NCBI RefSeq assembly: GCF_001905465.1
Contig: NZ_LISX01000002.1
Coordinates: 495,425 to 559,424 of the forward strand
Length of the DNA stretch: 64,000 bases
Source of the DNA: Kitasatospora sp. CB01950
GTDB lineage: Bacteria > Actinomycetota > Actinomycetes > Streptomycetales > Streptomycetaceae
Reading direction: 5' to 3'
Each line of letters starts with the position of its first letter. Positions within the stretch are counted from its first letter, which is position 1. Position numbers and translations under genes: made by a program. Below are positions 33,584-42,726 of the stretch, piece by piece. The notes under the pieces were generated by a model. The model made no database searches. It was not told the DNA's origin and saw nothing but the letters and a program-made list of their open reading frames with translations.

Positions 33584-34003
33584 CTTTCCTCCATTGAGTG
33601 ACGCAGGCCACACAGAGATACCAGCCAGTAGCCTCCGGGGGAAGCGGTCATGCCAAAGAATTTGACGAACTCTCATCCAACGGACATCCAGGTTTCGCTA
33701 CGCGCGAAGACCCACTCCTGACCTGGGCTGCGAAGATCCCGCCAATCACCGCCCGAACGTCCGATCGCCCGATTTTCCACCTGACACTCCGTCAACTCTT
33801 GCCCCGTTTCCGAGCGCGACGAGGGCGTGACGCCCTGTGCACACGCCTCACTCCCGTCACACCCGCCCCATGGCGGCACTCGGAGCGCCCGAACGGCGCG
33901 AAGCAGACGAAACGCCCCCGCGAGGGGCGCTGTGCGCGCCCGCCACGAGGGCGTCAAGTACCGGAATCCGAACGGCTCGTACCGCCGAGCGACCGCCGAA
34001 GGG
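33584..34003. other. 420-bp intergenic region without a recognisable gene
   Basis: This region lies upstream of the GDSL hydrolase and downstream of the TIGR03086 gene. Open frames here lack coding-like composition or a ribosome site. A short hairpin, GCCCC-GCGA-GGGGC (about 33917-33930), may terminate the TIGR03086 gene. The remainder is probably promoter DNA. Confidence 0.5.
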
Positions 34004-34600
34004 TCAGTCCGCCGTCCAGTGCGGGTCGCGGCCGAGCACCCGCAGGATCCGGTCGAGCACCTCCGACCCGGCCGGCACCTCCAGCGCGGGCGCGAACGCG
34101 GAGCCCTCGCGCTCGCGGACGGCACCCGTCGGCACCTGCTCGGCGACCACCAGCGCGGCCGCCAGCAGCTCCTCGTCGAACGCGACCCCGACGCCGAGCG
34201 AAGCCGCCACGTCCCAGCCGTGCACCACGTAGTCCACCAGGTGGAACCCGACCGCCACGGCCCCCGGGAACCACTTTCCGCCGCGCACCTCAGGCAGCCA
34301 GAACTCCCGCTCCAGCACGCCCTCCTGGGCGAATGCGGCGGTCACCGCCGACGCCGACGCGGCGAACGCCCCGGCCGGGTCGTCGCCGACCGGGCGGTCC
34401 CACCACGCCTCGCGTCCGTGCAGCTCGCCGCCGGCCGCGGTGGCGAAGCCGTGGTTCTGTCCCGTCATGTGGGCGAGCAGCTCGCCGAGTGTCCACTTCC
34501 CGCAGGGCGTCGGGAGATCGAGTCGGCCGGGTTCGACCCGGCCGACCACGGCCTCGGTGATCCGCAGTGCGCGTGCGTCGAGTTCCTGAATGTCCGTCAT
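34004..34600 (-). CDS. TIGR03086 family (DinB-like) metal-binding protein
   Basis: A 198-residue four-helix-bundle protein of the mycothiol-dependent maleylpyruvate isomerase/DinB superfamily. It has the TIGR03086 features LDLPTPCGKWTLGELLAHMTGQNHGF and FHLVDYVVHGWDVAASLG, in parts PTPCGKWTLGELLAHMTG and VDYVVHGWDVAASLG. The His in HMTG and the two in VVHGWD positions would bind a divalent metal. ATG at 34598-34600 fits the usual family length; the ribosome site is weak. It stands alone. A thiol-dependent transferase role is possible but unproven. Confidence 0.85.
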   Translation of the reverse strand: MTDIQELDARALRITEAVVGRVEPGRLDLPTPCGKWTLGELLAHMTGQNHGFATAAGGELHGREAWWDRPVGDDPAGAFAASASAVTAAFAQEGVLEREFWLPEVRGGKWFPGAVAVGFHLVDYVVHGWDVAASLGVGVAFDEELLAAALVVAEQVPTGAVREREGSAFAPALEVPAGSEVLDRILRVLGRDPHWTAD

Positions 34601-34793
34601 ATCGCGGATGGTATCTACCGATTCACCAACTCGATCAGCGCAAAAAGCAGTTGACTTATTACGCCCACCAAGCACCCCCCGCACCGGATTCGCTCCCCTC
34701 GAAAGTCGGCCCCCCGCCGACGAGTTGATCCCTCCTCGCCGCGCCTCTCGCCACAGCCCCCCCGGGAGGCCCGACGCCCGACCGCCCGTAGGC

Positions 34794-35387
34794 TCAGCGC
34801 AGCCGGCAGCCGGCCGGCGGGAGTTCCTCGATCGTCTCGTCGGCGGCCGCCGGCACGCCCAGCCGCGTCACCGCCGCCGCCACCGCCGCACGGGCCTGCT
34901 GAAGGCCGGGCATGCCCCAGCCGAGGAGTTCGACGGCCAGCCCGGGGGCGACCAGCAGCCGCCGGTAGTGGCGGCCGGAGGCCGGGTCGGGCGCGGACGG
35001 GCCGACCCCGTGCAGTGCGGCGGCCATCCGGACCCGGGCGCACTCGTGGCCGTTGTTCGCCGAGCCGACCCGGTCGTACAGGTAGCCCAGGTAGACCGGC
35101 GGACCGATCATCGCCTGCGCCTCCTCGCCGGCCTCCCGGGCCAGCGCGGCGCCCGGGTCGCCCGCGTCCTCCGCCTCCAGCGAGCCGCCGGGCAGGCCGA
35201 CCACGCCGTCGCGCGGGTTGACGAGCGTGAGCACCCGGCCGTCGGGGGCGAACAGCCAGCCCCAGGACTGCTTCACCGGCAGCCCCTCCGGCACCGGGAC
35301 CCCCGGGTGCCACGGCCAGCCGGCGTTCGGCCGGCGTCGGACCCGCCCGAGCAGTTCGGAGATCTCCGGGCTGTACTCGATGCCCAT
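34794..35387 (-). CDS. Nudix hydrolase
   Basis: A 197-residue Nudix protein. The Nudix box is recognisable but spaced unusually: GLPGGSLEAEDAGDPGAALA followed by REAGEEA. It keeps the REAGEE metal-binding core. ATG at 35385-35387 has GGAAGGAG upstream. Substrate class (nucleoside diphosphate derivative) is not predictable. It lies alone, divergent from sbcD. Confidence 0.85.
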   Translation of the reverse strand: MGIEYSPEISELLGRVRRRPNAGWPWHPGVPVPEGLPVKQSWGWLFAPDGRVLTLVNPRDGVVGLPGGSLEAEDAGDPGAALAREAGEEAQAMIGPPVYLGYLYDRVGSANNGHECARVRMAAALHGVGPSAPDPASGRHYRRLLVAPGLAVELLGWGMPGLQQARAAVAAAVTRLGVPAAADETIEELPPAGCRLR

Positions 35388-35615
35388 GCCACTCCTTCCG
35401 CACTCCGGGCGGCCGCCCACGCCACCTGATGATCTTCCCCGAACACCCGACCGATGAACAGCCCCGACCGCCACCCGGGTCACCGTCCCACCTGTCCCGA
35501 CGTCCTCCGCAGCCTCTCCGGACCCGGCCTGTCACCCGTACCTGTGATACTCGGTACCGGCCGGACCACCATGAAAGCGACGGGGAGTGACAGACATGCT
35601 GCGGGGAGCTTCGGC

Positions 35616-36788
35616 GTGAGGCTGCTGCACACCTCGGACTGGCACCTGGGCCGCTCCTTCCACCGCGAGAACCTGCACGAGGCGCAGCGCGCGTTCCTCG
35701 ACCACCTGGTGGCGACGGCCGTCGCCGAGCGGGTGGACGCCGTGCTGGTCGCGGGCGACGTGTACGACCGCGCGCTGCCCGGGCTGGAGGCCGTCGCGCT
35801 CTTCGACGACGTGCTGTGGCGGCTGGCCGAGCGGAGCATTCCGACGATCTTCATCAGCGGCAACCACGACTCGGCGCGCCGCCTCGGGGTCGCCTCCCGT
35901 CTGATCGAGCGGGCCGGCATCCACCTGCGCACCGATCCGGGCGCGCTCGCCGAGCCGGTGCTGCTGGCGGACGCGCACGGCCCGGTCGCGGTGTACGGGC
36001 TGCCGTACCTGGAGCCGGCGCTGGTGCGGGAGCGGCTGGGCCTGGCCAAGGGCGGGCACGAGCAGGTGCTGGCGGCGGCGATGGACGCCGTCCGGGCGGA
36101 CCTCGCGGCCCGCCCGGCGGGCACCCGGGCCGTGGTGCTGGCGCACGCCTTCGTGACGGGCGGCGCGCCGAGCGACAGCGAGCGGGACATCGCGGTGGGC
36201 GGCGTGCAGTCGGTGCCGGCCGGGGTGTTCGACGGGGTGCACTACGTGGCCCTCGGCCACCTGCACGGCTGCCAGACCCTCGCCCCGCACCTGCGCTACT
36301 CGGGCTCCCCGCTGGCGTACTCGTTCTCCGAGACCGACCACCGCAAGTCGATGTGGCTGGTCGACCTGGACGCCGAGGGCGCCGTCGAAGCCACCCGGGT
36401 GCCCTGCCCGCAGCCGCGGGCGCTGGCCCGGCTGCGCGGCCGGCTGGAGGAGCTGCTCACCGCCGACGGCCACGCGTGGGCCGAGGACGCCTGGGTGCAG
36501 GCCACCCTCACCGACCCGGTCCGGCCGACCGATCCGATGGAGCGGCTGCGGGCCCGCTTCCCGCACACCCTGCAGCTGCTGTTCGAACCGGAGGGCGGCG
36601 AGCAGGCCGCCGCGCGGTCGTACGCGGAGCGGGTCAGCGGGCGCAGCGACCAGGAGGTCGTGGAGGGCTTCGTCACGCACGTCCGCCCGGGGCGGGAGTT
36701 GGACGGCACCGAGCGGTCCTGGCTGCTGGAGGGCCTGGAGTCGGTGCGCCGGACGGCCGCGGACCGGGCCGAGGAGAACGGCCGATGA
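35616..36788 (+). CDS. sbcD: Exonuclease subunit SbcD
   Basis: A 390-residue calcineurin-like phosphoesterase subunit of the SbcCD nuclease. Metal-binding motifs in order: HTSDWHLG (near residue 5), AGDVYDR, SGNHDS, AHAFV and LGHLHG. SbcCD is a Mn2+-dependent nuclease that cuts hairpins and palindromes and processes DNA ends. I chose GTG at 35616 (VRLLHTSDWHLG, GGGGAG upstream), the usual family start; ATG 35571 would add 15 residues with no ribosome site. It is followed by sbcC after 22 bp. Confidence 0.93.
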   Translation: MRLLHTSDWHLGRSFHRENLHEAQRAFLDHLVATAVAERVDAVLVAGDVYDRALPGLEAVALFDDVLWRLAERSIPTIFISGNHDSARRLGVASRLIERAGIHLRTDPGALAEPVLLADAHGPVAVYGLPYLEPALVRERLGLAKGGHEQVLAAAMDAVRADLAARPAGTRAVVLAHAFVTGGAPSDSERDIAVGGVQSVPAGVFDGVHYVALGHLHGCQTLAPHLRYSGSPLAYSFSETDHRKSMWLVDLDAEGAVEATRVPCPQPRALARLRGRLEELLTADGHAWAEDAWVQATLTDPVRPTDPMERLRARFPHTLQLLFEPEGGEQAAARSYAERVSGRSDQEVVEGFVTHVRPGRELDGTERSWLLEGLESVRRTAADRAEENGR

Positions 36789-36810
36789 ACGTTGTGAAGG
36801 GGACTGCTCG

Positions 36811-39800
36811 ATGAGGCTGCACCAGCTCACCGTGACCGCGTTCGGCCCGTTCGCCTCGACGGAGCGCGTCGACTTCGACCGGCTCACCGCGTCCGGTCTG
36901 TTCCTGCTGCGCGGCGCGACCGGCGCCGGCAAGAGCAGCGTGCTGGACGCGGTCTGCTATGCGCTGTACGGCGAACTGCCGGGCTCGCGCAAGAGCAACG
37001 GCGTGCGCAGCGACCACGCCGACCAGGGGCGGCGCACCGAGGTGGTGCTGGAGGCGACGCTCGGCGGGCGGCGGCTGGAGATCACCCGCAGCCCGGAGCA
37101 GTCCCGGCCGAAGAAGCGCGGCTCGGGTTTCACCCTCGACAAGGCGCAGACGTTGCTGCGCGAGTGGGTCGCCGACGCGGGCGAGGGCGTGCCGGGCTGG
37201 GCCGCGGTGAGCCGCTCGCACCAGGAGGCCGGCGAGGAGCTGACCAGGCTGCTCGGCATGAGCCGCGACCAGTTCTGCCAGGTGGTGCTGCTGCCGCAGG
37301 GCGACTTCGCGCGGTTCCTGCGCGCGGACTCCAGGCAGCGCGCCGACCTGCTGGGCAAGCTGTTCGACACCGGCCGCTTCGAGCAGTTGGAGCGGTGGAC
37401 GGCCGAGCGGCGGCTGCGCCAGGAGCACGAGGTGCAGGCCGGGCGGCAGCGGCTGCGCGACCTGGCGGCCCGCGCCGAGGAGGCGGCCGGCCCGCTCGCC
37501 GAGGACGCCGCCGCGCACCGGCCCGGCGAGGACGCCGCCGCGTCGGACGTGCTGGCCTGGGCGGCGATGCTGCGCGGCACGGCCGCCGAACGCGTCACCG
37601 CGACGGCGCTCGCGCTGGAGGTCGCCGAGTCCGCCCGTACCCGGGCCCGGGCGCACCTGGACGCGCAGCGCGCCCTGGCCGACCGCCAGCAGCGCCACCG
37701 CTCCGCCTCCCGCGACCACGCCGAACTCACCGCCGCCGACGGGGAGTCGGCCGCCGACCGGGCCCGCCTGCGGCTGGCGCTGGCCGCCGAGGCGCTGGCC
37801 CCGCTGCGCTCCCTGCACCGGGGTGCGCTGGCCGCGCACGCCGCCGCGGGCTCCGCCGAGGCCGCGCACCGCGCCGCGCTCGCCGCCCGGTCGGCCGCGC
37901 CGTGGGCCGCCGAGCTGCTCGGCGACCTCCGCTCCCCCGCCGAACTCGCCGTGGCCGAGCGCGCGTTGCACACCGGGGCGGCCCGCCTCGCGGAGGCCCG
38001 CGCCGACGAGGAGCGGCACGCCCGGCTGCGCGCCGAACGCGCCGAGCTGGCCGCCGAGCAGAAGCGCGCGGACGACCTCGCCGAGGAGTCGCAGGACTGG
38101 CTGGCCGGCTACGAGGACCAGCTGAAGCAGCTGCACGCCGACCTCGACGAGGCCCGTGACGCGCACGCCCTGCTGGCCCGACTCGACGCCCAGCACGCCG
38201 AGTTGACGGCCCGTCAGGACGCGGCGCGTCGCCACCACCGGCTCCTTTCCGTGCGGTCGGCCGCCGAGGCGGAGGTCCGCACCCGCACCGACGCCGCGCT
38301 GGACGCCCGATCCCGCACCCTCGACCTCCAGGAGCGCAGACTCGCAGGCATGGCCGCCGAGTTGGCGGCCCAGCTGGCCACCGGCGAGCCCTGCCGGGTG
38401 TGCGGCTCGCCCGAGCATCCGGACCCCGCCCGCCCGTCCGCCGGCCAGGTCACGGCCGCCGACGAGCAGCGCGCCCGCGCCGCCCAGCACGCCGCCGAGG
38501 GCGAACTCGACGCCGCCAAGCGCCGGTTGGGCGTCCTTCAGGTGGACGCGGCGGCCGCCGAGACCGCCGCCGCAGGCCGCTCGGTCGCCGAACTCACCGC
38601 GCTGCTGGACGAGTTGACGTCCAAGCGGCGCGTCGCGCTGCACACCGCGGACCGGCTGGTGCCGCTGGGCCAGCAGGTGGAGCGGCTGGAGCAGGAGCGC
38701 CGGGCCCGCGGCGAGCGCCTGCGGCAGGCCGGCGAGCGCGGCGCCGTCCTCGCCGACCGGCTGGGCGCCGTCGCCGCCGAACTCGACGCGCTGGCCGGGA
38801 AGATCGCCGCCGCCCGGGGCGACGCGCCGTCGGTCGCGGCCCGCGCCGCCGCGGTGGACGCCCTCGCCGCCGCCGTCACGACCGTCCTCGACTCGGCCCG
38901 CACCACCGCCGAGACCACCGCCCGGCTCGACGACGCCACCGACGCCCTGGCGAAGGCCGCCGCCGACGCGGGCTTCGCCGGCCTGCCGGAACTCGCCGAC
39001 GCCGAACTCCCCGCCCAGCGACGCGTCTCGCTCCAGCGGCACTTCGAGCAGCTGGACGCCGCGCTGGAGCAGGCCGCGGCCCGCCGCGCCGACCCGGACC
39101 TGCGGGCGGCGGCCGAACTCCCGCCCGCAGACGCCGAGTCGGCGCACGCCGCCGAGGAGCACGCCACCGCCGTCCTGCGCGCCGCCGACACCGCGCACCG
39201 CACCGCCGCCGACCGGGTCACGGCGCTGGCCCGGATCGCCGACGCGCTGACCGTCCTCGCCGACGCCTTCGCGCCCGTCCTCGACGCGTACGCCCGGATC
39301 AGCCGCCTCGCCGCGCTGCTCGCGGGCGCGCCCGCCGAGAACGCCCTGCGGATGCGCCTGGAGTCCTACGTGCTGGCCGCCCGCCTGGAGCAGGTCGCGG
39401 CGGCGGCCAGTCAGCGCCTGCTGAAGATGTCCGGCGGCCGCTACACCCTGGTCCACAGCGACGGCCTGGTCTCCGGCACCAAGCGCTCCGGCCTGTCCCT
39501 GCACGTCGTCGACGCCTGGACCGGCCGCGAACGCGACACCGCCACCCTCTCCGGCGGCGAGTCCTTCTTCGCCTCGCTGGCCCTCGCCCTCGGCCTCGCC
39601 GACGTCGTCACCGACGAGGCCGGCGGCATGCCCCTGGACACCCTCTTCATCGACGAGGGCTTCGGCACCCTCGACGAGAACACCCTCGAGGAGGTCATGG
39701 ACGTCCTCGACTCCCTGCGCGAACGCGACCGCGCCGTCGGCATCGTCAGCCACGTCGCCGATCTCCGCACCCGTATCCCCGCCCAACTCCTCATCCGCAA

Positions 39801-39849
39801 GCACCGCCACGGCTCCACCGCCCACCACACCACCAACGCCGACACCTGA
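36811..39849 (+). CDS. sbcC: Exonuclease subunit SbcC (SMC-like ATPase)
   Basis: A 1012-residue Rad50-like ATPase. Walker A is GATGAGKSS (residues 35-43), long Ala/Arg/Glu-rich coiled coils occupy about 180-500 and 545-800, the zinc hook is CRVCG (Cys528 and Cys531), the signature is LSGGESFFASLALALGLADV and Walker B is TLFIDEGFGTLDE. It partners SbcD, whose gene ends 22 bp upstream. The Q-loop region VVLLPQGDFARFLRADSR is also present. ATG 36811 has AAGGGG upstream. Confidence 0.95.
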   Translation: MRLHQLTVTAFGPFASTERVDFDRLTASGLFLLRGATGAGKSSVLDAVCYALYGELPGSRKSNGVRSDHADQGRRTEVVLEATLGGRRLEITRSPEQSRPKKRGSGFTLDKAQTLLREWVADAGEGVPGWAAVSRSHQEAGEELTRLLGMSRDQFCQVVLLPQGDFARFLRADSRQRADLLGKLFDTGRFEQLERWTAERRLRQEHEVQAGRQRLRDLAARAEEAAGPLAEDAAAHRPGEDAAASDVLAWAAMLRGTAAERVTATALALEVAESARTRARAHLDAQRALADRQQRHRSASRDHAELTAADGESAADRARLRLALAAEALAPLRSLHRGALAAHAAAGSAEAAHRAALAARSAAPWAAELLGDLRSPAELAVAERALHTGAARLAEARADEERHARLRAERAELAAEQKRADDLAEESQDWLAGYEDQLKQLHADLDEARDAHALLARLDAQHAELTARQDAARRHHRLLSVRSAAEAEVRTRTDAALDARSRTLDLQERRLAGMAAELAAQLATGEPCRVCGSPEHPDPARPSAGQVTAADEQRARAAQHAAEGELDAAKRRLGVLQVDAAAAETAAAGRSVAELTALLDELTSKRRVALHTADRLVPLGQQVERLEQERRARGERLRQAGERGAVLADRLGAVAAELDALAGKIAAARGDAPSVAARAAAVDALAAAVTTVLDSARTTAETTARLDDATDALAKAAADAGFAGLPELADAELPAQRRVSLQRHFEQLDAALEQAAARRADPDLRAAAELPPADAESAHAAEEHATAVLRAADTAHRTAADRVTALARIADALTVLADAFAPVLDAYARISRLAALLAGAPAENALRMRLESYVLAARLEQVAAAASQRLLKMSGGRYTLVHSDGLVSGTKRSGLSLHVVDAWTGRERDTATLSGGESFFASLALALGLADVVTDEAGGMPLDTLFIDEGFGTLDENTLEEVMDVLDSLRERDRAVGIVSHVADLRTRIPAQLLIRKHRHGSTAHHTTNADT

Positions 39850-39860
39850 CCCCCTCGGGC

Positions 39861-40673
39861 TCAGCCGCGGGACGCCGCCAGGAAGTCGGCGGCGAGGCGG
39901 CCCCAGGTGCGGACGTCGGCGAGGGATTCCGCTTCGTGGAGGCGGGCGTTCGGAAGGCGGGCGGCGAGGGTGCGGGCGGTGGCCGGCGGGTGGACGGGGT
40001 CGGTGGGCCAGCTGAGGACCAGGGTGGGGTGGGGCAGCTCGCGGAGCCGGTCGGGGGTGGGGAGGTCGGCTTCGGCGGCGGCCCGCAGGACGGACGGGAC
40101 GAGGGCCTCGGCGGCGTCGAACTCGGTGGCGTAGTACGGGGCTTCGGCGAGCACGGCGGGCGGCCCGCCGATCTTCGCGGCGGCCCTGAGCATGCCCGTC
40201 CCGCGCCGTTCCACCATCGTCGCGGCGGCCCGCAGGCTGCCCCGGCGCGCCTCGCGGGCCTCCCAGGCGACGGCGGGGATCGCCAGCACCAGGCGGTCGA
40301 ACCGCTCGGGTCGGGCGAGCGCGGCCCACAGCACGGTGGCGGCGCCCATGGATGCGCCGAGCACGCTCACGGGGGCGGCCGGCGAGAGGTGGTCGCACAG
40401 CGCGAGCAGGTCGGCGGCGAGCGCCGGGTAGCTGTAGTCCTCGGCCACCGGCCGGCCGGTGGAGAGTCCGTGGCCGCGCGCGTCGTAGCGGGCCAGGCGG
40501 TGGGTCCCGGTCAGCGGCGCCCAGTCGAACAGGCCGGAGCGTCGTTCGTGGGCCCGGCTGGAGAGCGAGCCGTGCGCGTGCACGGCGAGCCGCCCGCCGG
40601 CGCCGGTGATCTCGAACGCGAGGGTGGCGTGCGGGCGTTCCAGCAGCCCGGCGCTCGGCGCGATCACGGTCAT
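39861..40673 (-). CDS. Alpha/beta hydrolase
   Basis: A 270-residue alpha/beta-hydrolase fold protein. It has the oxyanion/strand region RLARYDARGHGLST, the nucleophile elbow VLGASMGAATVL (Ser) and the acid-bearing LVLSWPTDPVHPP. The usual terminal GH motif with the catalytic His is not obvious: the corresponding place reads ARLHEAESLADV, so His in RLHEA might serve, or the enzyme may be altered. It converges on sbcC with only 11 bp between stops. No substrate can be named. Confidence 0.8.
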   Translation of the reverse strand: MTVIAPSAGLLERPHATLAFEITGAGGRLAVHAHGSLSSRAHERRSGLFDWAPLTGTHRLARYDARGHGLSTGRPVAEDYSYPALAADLLALCDHLSPAAPVSVLGASMGAATVLWAALARPERFDRLVLAIPAVAWEAREARRGSLRAAATMVERRGTGMLRAAAKIGGPPAVLAEAPYYATEFDAAEALVPSVLRAAAEADLPTPDRLRELPHPTLVLSWPTDPVHPPATARTLAARLPNARLHEAESLADVRTWGRLAADFLAASRG

Positions 40674-40689
40674 CGGAGGTGGGCCGCCG

Positions 40690-40911
40690 TCAGCCGGAGC
40701 ATGCGCCGCGCTGGGCCTGCTGCCAGGTGCAGACGGGGCAGAGGGTGGCGCCGGGCGTCGCGGCCGGGTACTCGGTCCGCTCGCCGCAGATCACGCATGC
40801 GGCGCGTTCCCCGGGCCCGCCGGGCAGCAGTCCGCGTCGGGCCTGCTCCGGGTCGGCGGACACCTCGCAGACCTGCTCCGCGCTGTCGGTGTCCGGCTGC
40901 TCCTCTGCCAT
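40690..40911 (-). CDS. Small zinc-ribbon-like protein
   Basis: A 73-residue protein with two CxxC knuckles, CVICGER and CPVCTW, 17 residues apart, so probably a zinc ribbon. The N-terminal half is acidic and disordered (MAEEQPDTDSAEQVCEVSAD). ATG at 40909-40911 has GGAGG immediately upstream (spacing of about one base). Its stop is 17 bp before the hydrolase start, suggesting co-transcription. Function is not known. Confidence 0.65.
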   Translation of the reverse strand: MAEEQPDTDSAEQVCEVSADPEQARRGLLPGGPGERAACVICGERTEYPAATPGATLCPVCTWQQAQRGACSG

Positions 40912-40998
40912 GCCTCCAGGGTACGTCCCCTGCCGGCCGGGCCCCGCCCCCACTCTCGGGGGCCCGGTGCAACAGGTGCGCGGGGAGGACGGGTCGGC

Positions 40999-41421
40999 TC
41001 AGCCGAGGAAGGACAGCCGCAGGGTGCGTCCGGGGTTGTCGCTGTTGGTGTCGACCAGCACCACGGACTGCCAGATGCCGAGCGCGAGTCGGCCGCCCAC
41101 CACCGGCAGGGTGGCGTGCGGGGCGACCAGCCCGGGCAGCACGTGGTCGCGGCCGTGGCCGGGGCTTCCGTGGCGGTGGCGCCAGCGGTCGTCGGCGGGC
41201 AGCAGTGCGCGCAGGGTGGTGAGCAGGTCGTCGTCGCTGCCGGAGCCGGTCTCGATGACGGCGATGCCGGCGGTGGCGTGCGGGACGAAGACGTTCAGCA
41301 GGCCGTCGCGTCCGCCGGCCACGTCCCGGAGGAAGTCGTGGCAGCGGTCGGTGACGTCGAGGGCGACTTCCCTGCGGCCGGTGGTGATGTCGAGTGTGGT
41401 GGTGTGGAAGGTGTCGGACAT
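40999..41421 (-). CDS. YjbQ family (UPF0047) secondary thiamine-phosphate synthase-like protein
   Basis: A 140-residue member of UPF0047/YjbQ: LNVFVPHATAGIAVIETGSG, DDDLLTTLRALLPADD, WRHRHGSPGHGRDHVLPGL, LALGIWQSVVLVDTN. The conserved His and Glu residues in PHATA and HGxxGHGxDH form the putative active site. ATG at 41419-41421. Family members show weak thiamine-phosphate synthase activity; the true role is unsettled. Confidence 0.9.
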   Translation of the reverse strand: MSDTFHTTTLDITTGRREVALDVTDRCHDFLRDVAGGRDGLLNVFVPHATAGIAVIETGSGSDDDLLTTLRALLPADDRWRHRHGSPGHGRDHVLPGLVAPHATLPVVGGRLALGIWQSVVLVDTNSDNPGRTLRLSFLG

Positions 41422-41635
41422 GGGGCCATCCTGGCCGATCTTGCGGCCCGTCCCGAAGGGGTGTTCGCCGAACGCCACCCGACCGCAAGGCCGCCCGCCA
41501 GGGCGCGCCAGCGCATCGCAACTGCGCGCCATGGCTGGGCCTTCCGCCCCCGGACACGCCGAAGGCCCGACGGGCCCACGGTCCGTCGGGTTCGTGCCGA
41601 CGAGCGGAGGTCCGCCCGTCCTCACGTCGGTGCGC

Positions 41636-41905
41636 TCAGCCGCGGCTGCCGAACATGCTCCGCTTGAGCCGACGCAGCGGAGCCATCAGCGACACCCGCA
41701 CAGAGCGCCGGGGCACCGCGACGGGGACGCTGGGTCCACGCGGCGTCAGTTCCCTTATCAGGCCGAGCGCTTCCGCCGTGTCCACCGTCGAGAGCGCGGG
41801 GGCGCCGAGCACCGCGAGGTGCCGGTCGATCCGGCGGCCGGTCGCGCCGACACCGCACTGGATCGCGGGCACCCGGGGCCGCGTCCGCACTTGAATCTGT
41901 TCCAT
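41636..41905 (-). CDS. Small hypothetical protein, 89 aa
   Basis: A frame from ATG 41903-41905 with GGTGGGA upstream. It begins MEQIQVRTRPRVPAIQCGVG and continues RRIDRHLAVLGAPALS; the second half is basic and ends SMFGSRG. Third-position G/C bias supports coding. It resembles small conserved Streptomyces proteins of unknown function as I remember them, but I cannot name a family. No signal or TM segment is seen. Confidence 0.5.
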   Translation of the reverse strand: MEQIQVRTRPRVPAIQCGVGATGRRIDRHLAVLGAPALSTVDTAEALGLIRELTPRGPSVPVAVPRRSVRVSLMAPLRRLKRSMFGSRG

Positions 41906-42064
41906 CTGTTTCCCACCCCTACGAGGCGCCAGGGCCGTGAGGCGAAGACTATCCGGCTATGACGGCCTTCACACAACCGTCCTGGTGTTCTGCCACCGTA
42001 TCGTGCGAACGGAACTGACGCTCCACCCGAGTACGGTGCTCCCGGTCACGACTGCGCATCGGTT

Positions 42065-42078
42065 GATGGTGCACCATC
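42065..42078. promoter_or_regulatory. 14-bp perfect palindrome in intergenic DNA
   Basis: GATGGTGCACCATC is self-complementary and lies about 160 bp upstream of the small hypothetical gene. It is a plausible operator; no target is proven. Confidence 0.4.
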
Positions 42079-42726
42079 CAAGCATGACCGGGCGTCAGAC
42101 GCCGCAGCGGCCTGGGGCGTTCACAGGCGCACCGCGGCCTCCCGGTGCGCCCGGCGCACGAACGTCCGCCGCCCTGACGCCGGTTCGACCCCCGCCGGCC
42201 CCCGGGCCCGCGGCCCCCCGCAGGTGCCGCGCCCCGGCACCAAGAGTTCAGAAATTGAACACATACGAGGGATTGACGCCGCGAGAACCTCCAAGCAATA
42301 TTTCCATGGGCAAGGGATCACGGGTCATACTCGCCTTCACCCGGCCGGATGAGTTCGAGTATGAACGAATCACCTGGTCATCACCTGGCAAGCTTCCGGC
42401 ACCACAGCGAGTCACTTCCGGCCGTCTCGACGCTGCGGCGGCCCGACTCCGACGTGGTGCACGGACCGGCGGTCGACCGTTGAGGGTCGGTCGGATCGCC
42501 AACCGGACTGCCGGTGCCGCCGCTGACACGGCGCGGCACCGGCGGTCGCGTTTCCTGCCGGTGAGCGCTGTGCACCGTCCGCGGCACCCCGGACACCCCG
42601 ACCACCTGCGCCCGGGGTGCCGCGGCTCCGGCCGCGCCCGAGGCCTGCCCGTAGGCGCTCGGTAGAGTGGGCGGGGACCGGGCGGATCCGCCGCAGCCAC
42701 CCCATCCCCTCGCGGAGTGAACGCAC
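42079..42726. other. AT-richer intergenic segment with two long hairpins
   Basis: No convincing gene is present. At 42240-42420 the composition drops well below the surrounding GC, including the dyad GTTCA-GAAAT-TGAAC (42246-42260). Further on are two stems: 11 bp GCCGGTGCCGC (42510-42520 with 42533-42543) and 14 bp CCGCGGCACCCCGG (42579-42592 with 42612-42625). They sit upstream of the glycosyltransferase and could be a 5'-UTR structure, a small RNA or remnants. Confidence 0.45.

Noticed and set aside
42298..42420. A short frame from ATG 42305 (MGKGSRVILAFTRPDEFEYE) as a gene
   Set aside because: It has no ribosome site and runs into clearly non-coding, hairpin-rich sequence, with no sensible stop until 42665.
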